From the NCBI GenBank assembly GCA_963803875.1, contig CAWDOA010000009.1, positions 186,001-250,000 on the forward strand: a stretch of DNA of 64,000 nt, written 5' to 3'. The position numbers and the translations under genes were made by a program. Origin of the DNA: JABDIY01 sp963803875. Its GTDB lineage: Bacteria > Actinomycetota > Acidimicrobiia > Acidimicrobiales > SZUA-35. Below, piece by piece: positions 25,935 through 35,140 of this stretch. The notes under the pieces were generated by a model. The model did no database searches. It was not told the origin of the DNA and saw nothing but the letters and a program-made list of their open reading frames with translations. Numbering within the stretch: position 1 is the stretch's first letter; each line of letters opens with the position of its first letter.

Positions 25935-27385
25935 CTAGCTCGTGTTGGAGTCCCACTGAAGGTGGGCGCGCCGGCGCCTCCTTGCGGCTGCGCTTGCTCC
26001 TTTGGACGAACTCCGCGTCCGTGTCTGCTGTTGGCCGGACCGACCGGGAGAGCCAGCCGCGTTCTTCTCGCCCCGCTTGGCCGATGAAGGACCACCAGCA
26101 GATGCCGGCTTGGATCCATTCTTGCCCGTTGGTCCACCTCGGCGGGGTCGGTTCGGCTTGCCTGCGTGCTTCTTCTTCGGCTTGTGAATGCGTTCCTGCT
26201 GCTGGGCCGGTTGGGCAGCCGGCTTCGGCTTTGAAGGTGCGGCGAGAGTTCTCGCATCGCCGGGGCATCGGGCTTGGTGACCGGTTCGTCGAGGCCTACC
26301 TGACGCTGCATCTTCCTGGCGTCTCGAACCTGGTCGGGGAGAAGCAATGACACAACGACCCCGCCCTCGCCGGCGCGGGCCGTGCGACCGGAGCGATGGA
26401 TGTAGGTCTTGTGATCCTCTGGGGAGTCGTAGTGGACCACGGCAGCGACTCCGTCGACATGGATACCGCGGGCAGCGACGTCGGTTGCGACCAGCGCTTG
26501 GACCTCACCCTTTGCGAAGCTGGCGAGCGCACGGGTCCGTTGACCTTGGCTCCGACCTCCGTGGATGGCGGCAGCCTCCACACCGGCTCGACGTAGTTGT
26601 TTTGCCAGTCGGTCAGAGCCATGGCGGGTCCGGCAGAACACGATTGCCGGCCAGGCAGCGTTGACTGCATCCGCGGTGACGGGGACTCGGTCCGCCTTCT
26701 GGTCAACCGACCAGAACAGGTGGCTGGCCGCAGTGATGTCCGGGGTTTTCTCGCCGACCTCGTGGCGCACGGGATCGGACTGGTACTGCTGGGTCAGCCT
26801 CTTCACGTCGCCATCGAGGGTGGCGGAGAAGAGGACGGTCTGCCGGTCAGATGAGGTCTGGTCGAGCAATTTCCGAACTGCGGGCATGAAGCCCATGTCA
26901 GCCATGCGGTCTGCTTCGTCGAGGACGACGTGCTCCACTCGTTCGAGCGAAACGTCGCGCCGATCGATGAGGTCCTGCAGCCGGCCCGGGCAGGCCACGA
27001 GCACTTCCACTCCCGCTCGAAGCGAGTTCACCTGAGGGCCGTAGCCGACCCCGCCGTAGACGACGCCGATCCGAACCTTGCCGGCGAACGACTTGAGTTC
27101 TGTGTGGATCTGTTCGGCCAGTTCACGGGTGGGCGCCAGGATGAGGGCCGTCGGCCGTTTGGGCTGGGCTGGCACAGCGTTTGCGACTACAGGGATGCCG
27201 AATGCGATGGTCTTGCCGGAACCGGTTGGGGCCCGGCCCAGGACATCACGACCGGCCAGTGCATCAGCGATTGTGGCTGCCTGGATTTCGAACGGGGCGT
27301 CGATGCCGCGCTTGGAAAGTGCCGCGACTATGGGTTGGGGTACGCCCAACTGGGCGAAGGAAAGGGGATTGGACATGTGTTTCAA
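25935..27385 (-). CDS. DEAD-box ATP-dependent RNA helicase, RhlE-like, one frameshift near the C-terminus
   Basis: The protein has the full helicase core: Q motif SFAQLGVPQPIVAAL, Walker A APTGSGKT, PTRELAEQ, VVLDEADRMADMGF, SAT, and HRSGRTARAGEGG in the second RecA domain. The frame from 27385 runs out of family-like sequence after KPDAP. Adding one C in the run opposite 26262-26265 switches to a frame reading APSKPKPAAQPAQQQERIHK, KPKKKHAGKPNRPRRGG and so on to TAG at 25935. This is the usual basic, low-complexity tail of these helicases. The restored length is 483 residues. The predicted role is RNA unwinding in ribosome assembly, RNA decay or cold adaptation. An ATG at 27376 is an equally good start. 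Confidence 0.9.
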
Positions 27386-27486
27386 TTTCTCGTTTGGGGC
27401 GGCTCAGCCGTCACCGAGAAAGTGAACCTCAGCCTGCGAACCCACGGCGACACGATGTCACCGAGCAGGTCCAACCGTAGGGGACA

Positions 27487-28179
27487 GGAGCGCAAATAGT
27501 GGGGATGTGACCAACGACATGAACCAGCAAGAGGTCAGGTAGACGACTCGATGCCTAGTGACACAGGCATGCGCACCAGTTTGTGCTTGACTCACCCGGG
27601 AGGCCGCTTCGGTCGATAGAGAGCAGGTGAGTGCCGATACGTCAACCCGGGTCAGACCGATGGTCGGCACACCCGAACTGCGGACGCTCGCCGTTGGGCA
27701 CCTGATCATGGCGGCAGTCGCCGGCTTGACTCGATTCGTGCTGTGGTTGCGATACTTCCTCACCAACACTGCGCTCAGTGCGTTCCTCGATCCGAGCAGA
27801 TTGAGATGCGTCGCGAGTGTTGGACAGCAACACTTCCGACGCATCTTCGAGGCCCAGCCGCCGTTCCAAAGGGCCAAAGCCCTGGGGGGAGCGCACCATC
27901 ACGAATCAACGTTTCCGATTCAATCAACATTATTTCGGAAATATGGGTAGTTCCAGGTCAGGTCGAGGCAGGGACTTCGAGATTGATCGACGAACTGACG
28001 CGACGGGGAAACCGAGACCAGTCGTCACACTACGTTGGGATGAGAGCCGTCGTATGGCGTCGTTTGCGATCAAAGGCTGTCACCGGGCCGTGGCTGCGAT
28101 GTGACTGTTGTCGATCTCGTTGGGATGGCCAAGGTTGGGGTTCCTCAGCTACACCAGATGTGGAAATGAGGTTGACCCG
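27487..28179. other. Gap without a recognised gene
   Basis: About 690 bases between the helicase start and the oxidase-like gene. Frames of 86-139 codons exist on both strands (for example 27627-27950 plus and 27458-27877 minus), but none shows a domain, good ribosome site or convincing codon use. The stretch 27900-27960 is AT-richer than its surroundings. It may hold a decayed gene or regulatory DNA; I can identify nothing specific. Confidence 0.5.
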
Positions 28180-28902
28180 ATGAAGCGCTCGTCCCCCAGT
28201 GTCGTTGGCCCGGTATCACGTGTTCTGGCTGAGCGACCCCCAATAGGTCCGTTGGATCGCCGCGGTCATGATGACCTCGTCCAGATTCAGACCAAGGAAC
28301 TGTCATCGCCGAGGCGGCAGTACTCATTGGCAGCCCGAGCGCTGTTCGTCTCCATGGACCTGGTGTACGGCAAAGAACGCACCCTCGAGAAGTTCCGGGT
28401 CCTCGAAGTCGTGGCTCGAGTCCCGTATCAAGCTTGGGAGAGCGTCGCCTATGTTGCGCTGACCCACACCTCTCGGCGCACCGACTTCGCTCGGCGTATC
28501 TACGACCGGGCCAGAGCGGCGCGACTCGAGCAGGACAACGAACAATGGCACCTCCTCATTCTCGAGGAACTGACTGCCGCCCAACGTCGAACGTGGATTC
28601 GCGGTCGGCTGATCCCCCAAATCCTCGCGCTCGTCTACTACCAAGTGTCTTGGATCCTGTACGTGATTCGCCCCAAGTGGAGCTACGCACTCAACGCCGA
28701 CTTCGAAGACCACGCTGCACATGAATATGCCCTTCTGGTGCGGGAGCACCCCGAGTGGGAGGATCAGGACTTCGCAAGCGATCTCGAAGGCGACTTTGGT
28801 TCCTATCGTTCGCTGGCGGACGTCTTCCGTCAGATCGGCTACGACGAACAACTCCATCGGGAAGAAAGTGAAGTCATGATGCGGGCACCTCGGTTCGACT
28901 GA
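28180..28902 (+). CDS. Alternative-oxidase-like diiron carboxylate protein
   Basis: From ATG 28180, preceded by gagg, the protein has 240 residues. All six diiron ligands of the alternative oxidase family can be placed: Glu in FRVLEVVARVPYQAWES (compare LETVAxVPG), Glu and His in EQWHLLILEEL (compare ERMHL), Glu in NADFEDHAAHEY (compare LEEEAxHTY), and Glu and His in DEQLHREE (compare DEAHHR). Hydrophobic helices such as LIPQILALVYYQVSWILYVI would seat it on the membrane. True alternative oxidases oxidise quinol and reduce oxygen to water without proton pumping. This protein is divergent, so a quinol oxidase or a related diiron hydroxylase are both possible. It stands alone between two non-coding gaps. 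Confidence 0.7.
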   Translation: MKRSSPSVVGPVSRVLAERPPIGPLDRRGHDDLVQIQTKELSSPRRQYSLAARALFVSMDLVYGKERTLEKFRVLEVVARVPYQAWESVAYVALTHTSRRTDFARRIYDRARAARLEQDNEQWHLLILEELTAAQRRTWIRGRLIPQILALVYYQVSWILYVIRPKWSYALNADFEDHAAHEYALLVREHPEWEDQDFASDLEGDFGSYRSLADVFRQIGYDEQLHREESEVMMRAPRFD

Positions 28903-29024
28903 CGCATCGAATCTTGTCATGAGCTGGAAGGAGCTTCTGCCGACCAGCGCTTCTCCCCCATCTGTCCGGACCCCGGTTCGTCAAGAGACTGTCCTCGTCT
29001 CTGAGCGCCTGTACTTCGGGGACA

Positions 29025-29110
29025 CTAGGTACTTTGGCGACGGCCGAATCGGTTGGGTGCCGGCGGTCCGTCCTTGAAGGCGAGCAACAGAATGAACGTA
29101 GCGATCGACA
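29025..29110 (-). pseudogene. C-terminal remnant of a DUF805-family membrane protein
   Basis: Read leftward, the DNA encodes LSIATFILLLAFKDGPPAPN and then RFGRRQST before TAG. This matches the end of the intact DUF805 protein at 31825 (SLFLIFKDGPPTSNRFGTSP). The nucleotide similarity spans about 60 bases. The rest of the gene is missing, so this is a fragment of a duplicated or deleted copy. It sits just upstream of the transporter gene, while the intact copy sits just downstream in the same orientation. Confidence 0.6.
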
Positions 29111-29190
29111 ACGAAGGCTCGTGTCTAACCGGTGTCTGATCACACACTGCGGTACAGTCGCCGGAGCGTGGACGGTATGAGGCCCAGCCC

Positions 29191-31767
29191 ATGACGACGC
29201 TCGAGCGATCGTCAAACGAGCCCACGAAACTGGGCACGTTCGGCGGCGTCTTCACACCCAGCCTGCTGACCATTCTGGGTTTGGTCCTATTCCTTCGCCT
29301 GGGCTTCGTCACGGGCAACGTCGGGCTTACCCAGATGCTGGCCATTCTGGTGTTGTCCACCTCTGTGTCACTGCTCACCACGATTTCGCTGGCGGCGATT
29401 GCCACCAACCTGAGGGTCGGGGGCGGCGGTGTGTACTTCCTCGTGTCCAGGACGCTCGGTCCCGCTGCGGGGGGCGCCATCGGACTGGTGCTGTACCTGG
29501 CGATGTCGGTCTCGGTGGCGTTCTACTCCATCGGGCTCGGTGAAGCGGTAGCTAGTGCGGCCGGCTGGGACAACCCGAATCTCCCCCAAGGCTTCGCCGC
29601 CGTCGTGATCGTTGGGCTCGTCGGCCTGGCCTGGGCGGGCGCCGACATCGCTACCCGGCTCCAGTACGTCGTCATGGTCCTTCTGACGATCGCGATCGCC
29701 GCCTACTTCATAGGAGTCACCCCAGATCTTTCGATGGACCTGTTCAGGGACAGCGTTGGCAAACCGGCTGCCGGTGGGTCGTTCTGGGTGGGCTTCGCCA
29801 TCTTCTTCCCCGCTATCACCGGATTCACCCAGGGCGTTGCGATGTCGGGCGACCTGCGCACGCCAAGCAAGAGCATCACGACCGGCACCTTCGCAGCGAT
29901 CGGGATCTCGACCGTCGTCTATCTGCTGGTCATCCTCACCATGGTCGCTGCAGTGCCACTCCAGGTGCTGCAGGACGACACCGCCATCATGCGCCAGCTC
30001 TCGTTGGCGCCTGGGCTGGTCGACCTCGGCGTCGTCGCCGCCACGCTGTCCTCGGCGATCGCATCGATCCTCGGTGCCCCGCGGGTTTTGCAGCGGCTCG
30101 CCGCCGACAGGGTGGTCAAGCCGCTCAACCCGTTTGCAGTCACTAGCCCGACCGGTGACAATCCACGTCGGGCTGTGCTGCTCACCGCCGGTATTGCGCT
30201 CACGACCGTGGCCCTCGGCGACCTCGACGTTGTTGCACCGGTCATCTCAATGTTCTTCCTCGCCAGCTACGGAATGATCAACTACGCCACCTACTCCGAG
30301 GCTCGGGCGGCTAGCACCTCGTTCCGGCCCAGGTTCCGCTTCTTCGATTGGCGCCTCAGCCTCCTCGGAACCCTCGCCTGTCTGGGCGCCATCATCGCCA
30401 TCGATCCGCTGGCAGGCAGCCTGGCCGGCGTCGCCATCCTCGGTCTCTACCGCTATCTCGGCAACTCGGTGCAGCAGGTCCGGTGGGCTGACAGCACCCG
30501 AAGCTTCCACGCCTCCAAGGTGCGGGGGCATCTGCGAATGATGAGTTCCCAGACCGACGCTCGGCGGGACTGGCGACCGGTGACGGTGGCATTCGTCCCT
30601 CGGGATCCTGAGCGAAGGGCTCAGCTGCTGACCGTGAGTTCGTGGCTTGAAGGAGGTTCAGGGTTCACCACCGCTGCCAGGATCATTCCGGGCCGTGGCC
30701 CTGTGGCACGCAAGCACGCCGCCCGGGTGCGGGTTGAACTCCAGAATGAGATCGACGAAGCCGGCTTGGGGGTCTACGGGCGGGTCATCGTCGCCAACGA
30801 CCTCGAGGCCGGCGTGTCGGCGATGTTGCAGGCCCACGGCTTGGGGCCGATCAGCCCGAACCTCGCCCTGTACAGCTGGTACGAGCTCGGCGACGCCGAA
30901 CGTGCCAATTCACACGAGTACGAAACGATGGTCAGAACCGGAGTCAGGTTCGGCTCCCATGTCGGCATCGTCCACGCCCAGGGCCACGACGGCGGCGTGC
31001 CGGCCAAAGGCGAACGGCTCCGCATTTGTGTCTGGTGGTCCGACGACGCCAACGGCCAACTACTCACCCTGCTCGCATGGATGGCGACCAGAACGTCGGT
31101 GTGGTCAGGGGCAACGATCGAGGTTTGGATCGCCAGCGACGACGCCGCCAGCGGACAGCGGGACACCGAACGTATTGCCGGGCTGATCGATGACGCCAGG
31201 ATCCCTGCCACGATCGTAGGCACCGCCGCGGCTGAGGAGTTCACCGAAAAGGCTGGTTCGGCTGCGCTGGTGTTGGCCCCGCTGCGGGTGCGGAATCAAG
31301 CGATGCTCGGACCAGGAGGGGTCTCGATCGACGACACGGTGGATCTATTGCCCACGGTCGTTTTCGTGCAACACGCAATCGAAACCCGGCTCGACGTACA
31401 GCCTGAGAACGCTGAGATGATCGCTCTCGACGATGCCCACGCTCGGGCGGCCAGGACCAGTGAGCGCGCCAACGCGCTCGATCGGGAAGCCAGCTCGCTG
31501 ATGGTGAGCGCCGAGCTCGCTCGAATGAACTGCCGGGACGGCGATGCCGAGGGCGAGAGAGCGGTGAACGAAGCAGCCGCCGCAGCTGCGGCGGCCCAGC
31601 GCAGCTACCTCGACGCTCGAGCCCGCGCTGACGAAGCATGGCGGCTCGTGCGTGAGATGGATCCAAACGCACCTGCGGGCGAGATCGACCCGAAGGTCTG
31701 GCTCGAGAGCGAGCGCGCCCGCCGATCGAAACGGCAGAGATCGCACTCCCAATCCGACATGCTCTGA
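29191..31767 (+). CDS. Cation-chloride-cotransporter-like APC superfamily permease
   Basis: The 858-residue protein begins with KLGTFGGVFTPSLLTILGLV and FLRLGFVTGNVGLTQMLAIL, the hallmark first helix pair of SLC12-type cotransporters (Na-K-Cl and K-Cl families). Roughly twelve membrane helices fill residues 20-440, including FFPAITGFTQGVAMSGDLRT. The next 400 residues are soluble (VTVAFVPRDPERRAQLLTVS and later domains), as in bacterial members of this family. The tail ends in an Ala-rich helix and a basic stretch. The role is probably coupled uptake or export of cations with chloride, or of an amino acid; bacterial substrates are poorly known. DUF805-related sequences flank it on both sides. 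Confidence 0.8.
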   Translation: MTTLERSSNEPTKLGTFGGVFTPSLLTILGLVLFLRLGFVTGNVGLTQMLAILVLSTSVSLLTTISLAAIATNLRVGGGGVYFLVSRTLGPAAGGAIGLVLYLAMSVSVAFYSIGLGEAVASAAGWDNPNLPQGFAAVVIVGLVGLAWAGADIATRLQYVVMVLLTIAIAAYFIGVTPDLSMDLFRDSVGKPAAGGSFWVGFAIFFPAITGFTQGVAMSGDLRTPSKSITTGTFAAIGISTVVYLLVILTMVAAVPLQVLQDDTAIMRQLSLAPGLVDLGVVAATLSSAIASILGAPRVLQRLAADRVVKPLNPFAVTSPTGDNPRRAVLLTAGIALTTVALGDLDVVAPVISMFFLASYGMINYATYSEARAASTSFRPRFRFFDWRLSLLGTLACLGAIIAIDPLAGSLAGVAILGLYRYLGNSVQQVRWADSTRSFHASKVRGHLRMMSSQTDARRDWRPVTVAFVPRDPERRAQLLTVSSWLEGGSGFTTAARIIPGRGPVARKHAARVRVELQNEIDEAGLGVYGRVIVANDLEAGVSAMLQAHGLGPISPNLALYSWYELGDAERANSHEYETMVRTGVRFGSHVGIVHAQGHDGGVPAKGERLRICVWWSDDANGQLLTLLAWMATRTSVWSGATIEVWIASDDAASGQRDTERIAGLIDDARIPATIVGTAAAEEFTEKAGSAALVLAPLRVRNQAMLGPGGVSIDDTVDLLPTVVFVQHAIETRLDVQPENAEMIALDDAHARAARTSERANALDREASSLMVSAELARMNCRDGDAEGERAVNEAAAAAAAAQRSYLDARARADEAWRLVREMDPNAPAGEIDPKVWLESERARRSKRQRSHSQSDML

Positions 31768-31824
31768 GCGTTCAACGACCCCGTCAGTGGACTGGCGCAT
31801 CGCAACGAATCGGGTGTCGATTCC

Positions 31825-32268
31825 CTAGAACCCAGTTCCGGCCCAAGCGTTCTGCGGAGCGAAGTACTTCGGCGATGTACCGAATCGATTGGACGTCGGC
31901 GGTCCGTCCTTGAAGATCAGGAACAGGCTGATAGCCAGGCCCAGTACCGGAATGAACGTGAGCGGTACAGACCAAGCCGATCGGCCCAAATCGTGAAGTC
32001 GTCGCGCCGTGGCTGCGGACCAACCAACGATCATCCACATCGCGAAGGGCCCAAGCGCGACAAGGCCAAGGAGGGCAGCCGTATTCGAGATTGACATCAG
32101 GCCGATCTCGACGACTGCGGCCAGGCCGAAATAGATCGTTCCGAACAAGACGAATGAGCCGTACTCCATCCTTCTGGATCGGCCACTGAATTGTCGGAGT
32201 TTGGTGGTGAGGCACAGCCACACGTACTCCGACGGAGCACGATTCGCTCGCTCCCGACTGCGGTTCAC
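31825..32268 (-). CDS. DUF805 family inner-membrane protein
   Basis: The 147-residue protein shows the DUF805 pattern: KLRQFSGRSRRMEYGSFVLF near the start (usually FxGRxRRxEYW), a central helix pair, ATARRLHDLGRSAWSVPLTF (the conserved ARRLHDxGRS motif) and a final helix with FKDGPPTSNRFG, the usual end of the family (DGxxGxNxFGxxP). Four membrane helices are predicted. Members are common in bacteria and have no firm function. It converges with the cotransporter-like gene 57 bases away. A fragment of a second copy lies at 29025. Confidence 0.85.
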   Translation of the reverse strand: MNRSRERANRAPSEYVWLCLTTKLRQFSGRSRRMEYGSFVLFGTIYFGLAAVVEIGLMSISNTAALLGLVALGPFAMWMIVGWSAATARRLHDLGRSAWSVPLTFIPVLGLAISLFLIFKDGPPTSNRFGTSPKYFAPQNAWAGTGF

Positions 32269-32423
32269 GACCGGAGCCTATAGCGCAGTGTTCCCGGCTG
32301 GAGTGAGTGAAGTGGTGGCAGTAGTTGGTGCCCTGACCGAGCTCGCTCGAATGTCCGCACAGTGGCGGATTCCCTTAAGCCGGGTCGTGCAGGCGGTAGA
32401 GGTCAGGGCACCAGTTCTTCCGG

Positions 32424-32450
32424 GCCGCTCCTTCTGCCCCGTGGAGCGGC
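32424..32450. terminator. GC-rich 8-bp hairpin in the gap after hutI
   Basis: GCCGCTCC and GGAGCGGC pair around an 11-base loop. It lies in the 360-base gap between hutI and the DUF805 gene. That gap contains no gene that I can support. A second short hairpin, GCTCCC/GGGAGC at about 32590-32612, sits directly after the hutI stop. Either could end the hut transcript. Confidence 0.4.
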
Positions 32451-32628
32451 TCCTCTTGTGAGACGAGCATTCTCCGTTTTCCGCTCGCGATATAGAGCCA
32501 AAAGTCCCTACCCCACGGTCGATTGAACCTTCGTCTGCCGATGGCACATCGCAGCCGCACCGGTGTCCCCTGAATCCCGCCGGCGATCGCTCCCGAATTC
32601 GAACCGGGGAGCCCCACATTCGCCGTGA

Positions 32629-33735
32629 TCAAACTGAACCGAGCGGTCCGATCGTCTGGTGGATCAAAGGAACGCCGGGACGGTAGGCGAGGTGATGATG
32701 GGTAGGTGCATCGAGAATCGTGGCGTGGCCGAGCTTGCCCGGGCTGAGGCTTCCGATATCGGCACGTTTCAGGGCAGCCGCTCCCCCACCCGTGACTGCC
32801 TGGATCGCCTCGTCGATTGTCATGTGCATCTCCCGCACCGCGATGGCGATACAGAACGAAATCGAGGTGGTATAGCTGGATCCGGGGTTGCAGTTGGAAG
32901 CAATCGCCACCGACACCCCGGCATCGAGCAGTCGACGGGCGTTCGGATACGGCTGGCGGGTGGAGAAGTCAGCGGCGGGCAGCAGCGTCGCCACCGTGTC
33001 ACTCCCGGCGAGTGCTTCGATGTCTGCGTCGGTGAGATGGCTGCAGTGATCGACCGAGGCACAGCCGCACTCGACCGCCAACTGCACCCCGGGACCGGTG
33101 CCCAACTGGTTTCCGTGGAGCCGGAGACCGAGGCCGGCTGCCCGTCCAGCTTCGAGGACCTGCCGGCATTGGTCGGCATCGAAAGCGCCGATCTCGCAGA
33201 ACGCATCAACCCATCGAGCGTGCGGTGCCGCTGCGTCGAGCATCTCGCCGGTCACCAGGTCGATGTAGTCCTCAGCACGGCCCTCGAACTCGGCAGGTAG
33301 AAGGTGGGCCCCCAGGAATGTGGTCTCTGGTGTGTACGCCGATGCGAGCTCCAGCGTGCGAGCTTCGTCGGTCACGTTCAACCCGTAGCCCGATTTGATC
33401 TCGATGGTTGTGGTGCCGGCTCGATGCGCCTCCTGAAGCCGAAGCCGTAGAAGTCGATCGAGTTCTGCCGAAGACGTGTTTCTGGTGGCATCGGTGGTGA
33501 CTCGGATGCCGCCGCCGTCGTAGGGCGTGCCGGCCATACGAGCAGTGAATTCTTCGGCGCGGTCACCGGCGAAGACCAGGTGGGTGTGAGAGTCGACGAA
33601 GCCGGGAAGGACGCATCGGCCCTCGGCGTCGATGCGATCATCGGCGAGGGCGCCAGCAGGTCCAACCGCTTCAACAACTCCCTTGGTGATCACCACCGAC
33701 GCGTTCTCGACAACGCCGAGTGGGCCAGCACCCAA
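32629..33735 (-). CDS. hutI: Imidazolonepropionase
   Basis: The protein catalyses the third step of histidine breakdown, opening imidazolonepropionate to formiminoglutamate. The metal-site motif VDSHTHLVFAGDRAEEF, TTTIEIKSGYGLNVTDEART and CASVDHCSHLTDADIEALA are diagnostic for HutI. The annotated frame starts at a TTG (33735), but the preceding in-frame codons read SVDNIGSLITNDPALGAG (to about 33785), which is also typical HutI. The true start therefore lies further upstream, near the hutF stop at 33803, and no good in-frame start codon is visible there. A small indel at the 5' end or an overlap with hutF is likely. It is the last gene of the hutU-deformylase-hutF-hutI operon. Confidence 0.9.
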   Translation of the reverse strand: MGAGPLGVVENASVVITKGVVEAVGPAGALADDRIDAEGRCVLPGFVDSHTHLVFAGDRAEEFTARMAGTPYDGGGIRVTTDATRNTSSAELDRLLRLRLQEAHRAGTTTIEIKSGYGLNVTDEARTLELASAYTPETTFLGAHLLPAEFEGRAEDYIDLVTGEMLDAAAPHARWVDAFCEIGAFDADQCRQVLEAGRAAGLGLRLHGNQLGTGPGVQLAVECGCASVDHCSHLTDADIEALAGSDTVATLLPAADFSTRQPYPNARRLLDAGVSVAIASNCNPGSSYTTSISFCIAIAVREMHMTIDEAIQAVTGGGAAALKRADIGSLSPGKLGHATILDAPTHHHLAYRPGVPLIHQTIGPLGSV

Positions 33736-33802
33736 CGCCGGATCGTTGGTGATGAGCGACCCGATGTTGTCGACTGACCAATGAGGAAGGAGAAGGCACG
33801 AC

Positions 33803-35140
33803 TCAAGTATCCATCAGCTCAGCGATCACCGTGCTCAAGTCTGCTGCGGCGTCGACCCTCACATGGCAGCGATCTCGAACGATGTGCACACCGTCGCCCA
33901 CCACGTCGGTGACATCTCCGGCATTGGCTGCGAAGACAATCGCTTCGATACCCAACTCTGACGGCGTGCCAGCTCCTCGCACAGAATCGAGGTCCACCGT
34001 GACTAGATCAGCTCGGGCACCTGGGCGTATCGCTCCAGCGTCAGCCCACCCCAGGCTCGCATGTCCGGCCGTTGCCATCGACAACAGATCGTTTGCTCGG
34101 TGCGTACCCCGCAGGCGCGAGCGGAGCCGTTCGTGGAGCTCGACCGAACGGGCCTCCTCGAAGTGATCGATCATTGCGTGAGAGTCGCTGCCCAGGGTGA
34201 TCGGCACACCGGCCGCAGTGAACTGAAGCGTGTTTGCGATCCCGTCACCCAGGTCGCGCTCGGTCGTCGGGCACAAACAAACCGTTGATCCCGATTCGGC
34301 CAAGCGTCGTACGTCATTCTCGACCAGATGGGTGGCATGCACAGCGGTGAATCGGTCGTTCAGAGCGCCAGCCTCGTCGAGCAGCTGGACCGGAGTGCTT
34401 CGGTAGTGGGCCCGACACTGATCGTTCTCTGCGGTCTGTTCTGAGACATGGGCGTGCAATGGCGCCGATCGAGCGTCGGTCCAGGCGGCAACCGTCTGGA
34501 TCGCAGAAGAGTCCACAGCACGTACCGAGTGGATGGCGGCACCGAGCGTTTGGTGCAGCCCGAGTGTGATGGCATCAACCCGTTCGGCCCACCGATCCAC
34601 CGAACCGTCGGCGAATCGTTTCTGGACGTCACTGACCGGCTGGTGACCGTCGGCGGTCAGTCCGCCATGCAGATAGACCGTGTCCAGAAGTGTGATCCGA
34701 ATGCCAGCTTCAGTGGCGGCTGACAACAGCGCCTCCCCCATCGCATTGGGGTTCTCGTACGGTGTTCCGCCTGATTGATGGTGGACGTAGTGGAACTCCC
34801 CCACCGAAGTGATCCCTGCGAGGACCATCTCTGCGTAGACCGCCCTGGCCAGCCGATGGTAGTTGTCAGGGTCGAGGCGGTGAGCAGCTGCATACATGAG
34901 GTTTCGCCAGGTCCAGAAGGATCCCCGATCAGCCTGGGTTCTCGATCGCAGGGCTCTGTGAAACGCATGGCTGTGGGTGTTGGCCAACCCTGGGATCGTC
35001 GTTCCTCGGAGGTGCATTGCGTTCGGACCCCACTCGGATCCCGGTTCTACAGCGGTGAAGCGACCCTGATCAACCGTGATGCGAACCCGTTCTTCGAGTT
35101 CTGTTCCGACGAGGGCTCGATCGCAGAAGAAGGTGGTCAC
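33803..35140 (-). CDS. hutF: Formimidoylglutamate deiminase
   Basis: From GTG at 35140 the protein has 445 residues. An upstream frame to 35221 overlaps the deformylase gene and is not family-like. The amidohydrolase metal motif NTHSHAFHRALR lies near residue 55. Further signatures are HAHVSEQTAENDQCRAHYRS, TAVHATHLVENDVRRLAESG and TLGSDSHAMIDHFEEARSVE. HutF removes ammonia from N-formimidoylglutamate to give N-formylglutamate, the five-step branch of histidine catabolism that then needs a deformylase (normally HutG). The start overlaps the stop of the upstream peptide-deformylase-family gene (GTGA), which indicates translational coupling. It is followed by hutI. Confidence 0.9.
   Translation of the reverse strand: MTTFFCDRALVGTELEERVRITVDQGRFTAVEPGSEWGPNAMHLRGTTIPGLANTHSHAFHRALRSRTQADRGSFWTWRNLMYAAAHRLDPDNYHRLARAVYAEMVLAGITSVGEFHYVHHQSGGTPYENPNAMGEALLSAATEAGIRITLLDTVYLHGGLTADGHQPVSDVQKRFADGSVDRWAERVDAITLGLHQTLGAAIHSVRAVDSSAIQTVAAWTDARSAPLHAHVSEQTAENDQCRAHYRSTPVQLLDEAGALNDRFTAVHATHLVENDVRRLAESGSTVCLCPTTERDLGDGIANTLQFTAAGVPITLGSDSHAMIDHFEEARSVELHERLRSRLRGTHRANDLLSMATAGHASLGWADAGAIRPGARADLVTVDLDSVRGAGTPSELGIEAIVFAANAGDVTDVVGDGVHIVRDRCHVRVDAAADLSTVIAELMDT

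Noticed and set aside
27458..27902. Minus-strand frames in the gap after the helicase as a transposase relic
   Set aside because: No DDE residues, terminal inverted repeats or target duplications are visible; composition alone is not enough.
32585..32612. tRNA T-arm-like sequence on the minus strand (CCCGGTTCGAATTCGGG) after hutI
   Set aside because: The T-loop fits, but position 61 would be U rather than C, and the upstream 45 bases are hutI coding sequence with no D-arm, anticodon arm or matching acceptor stem.
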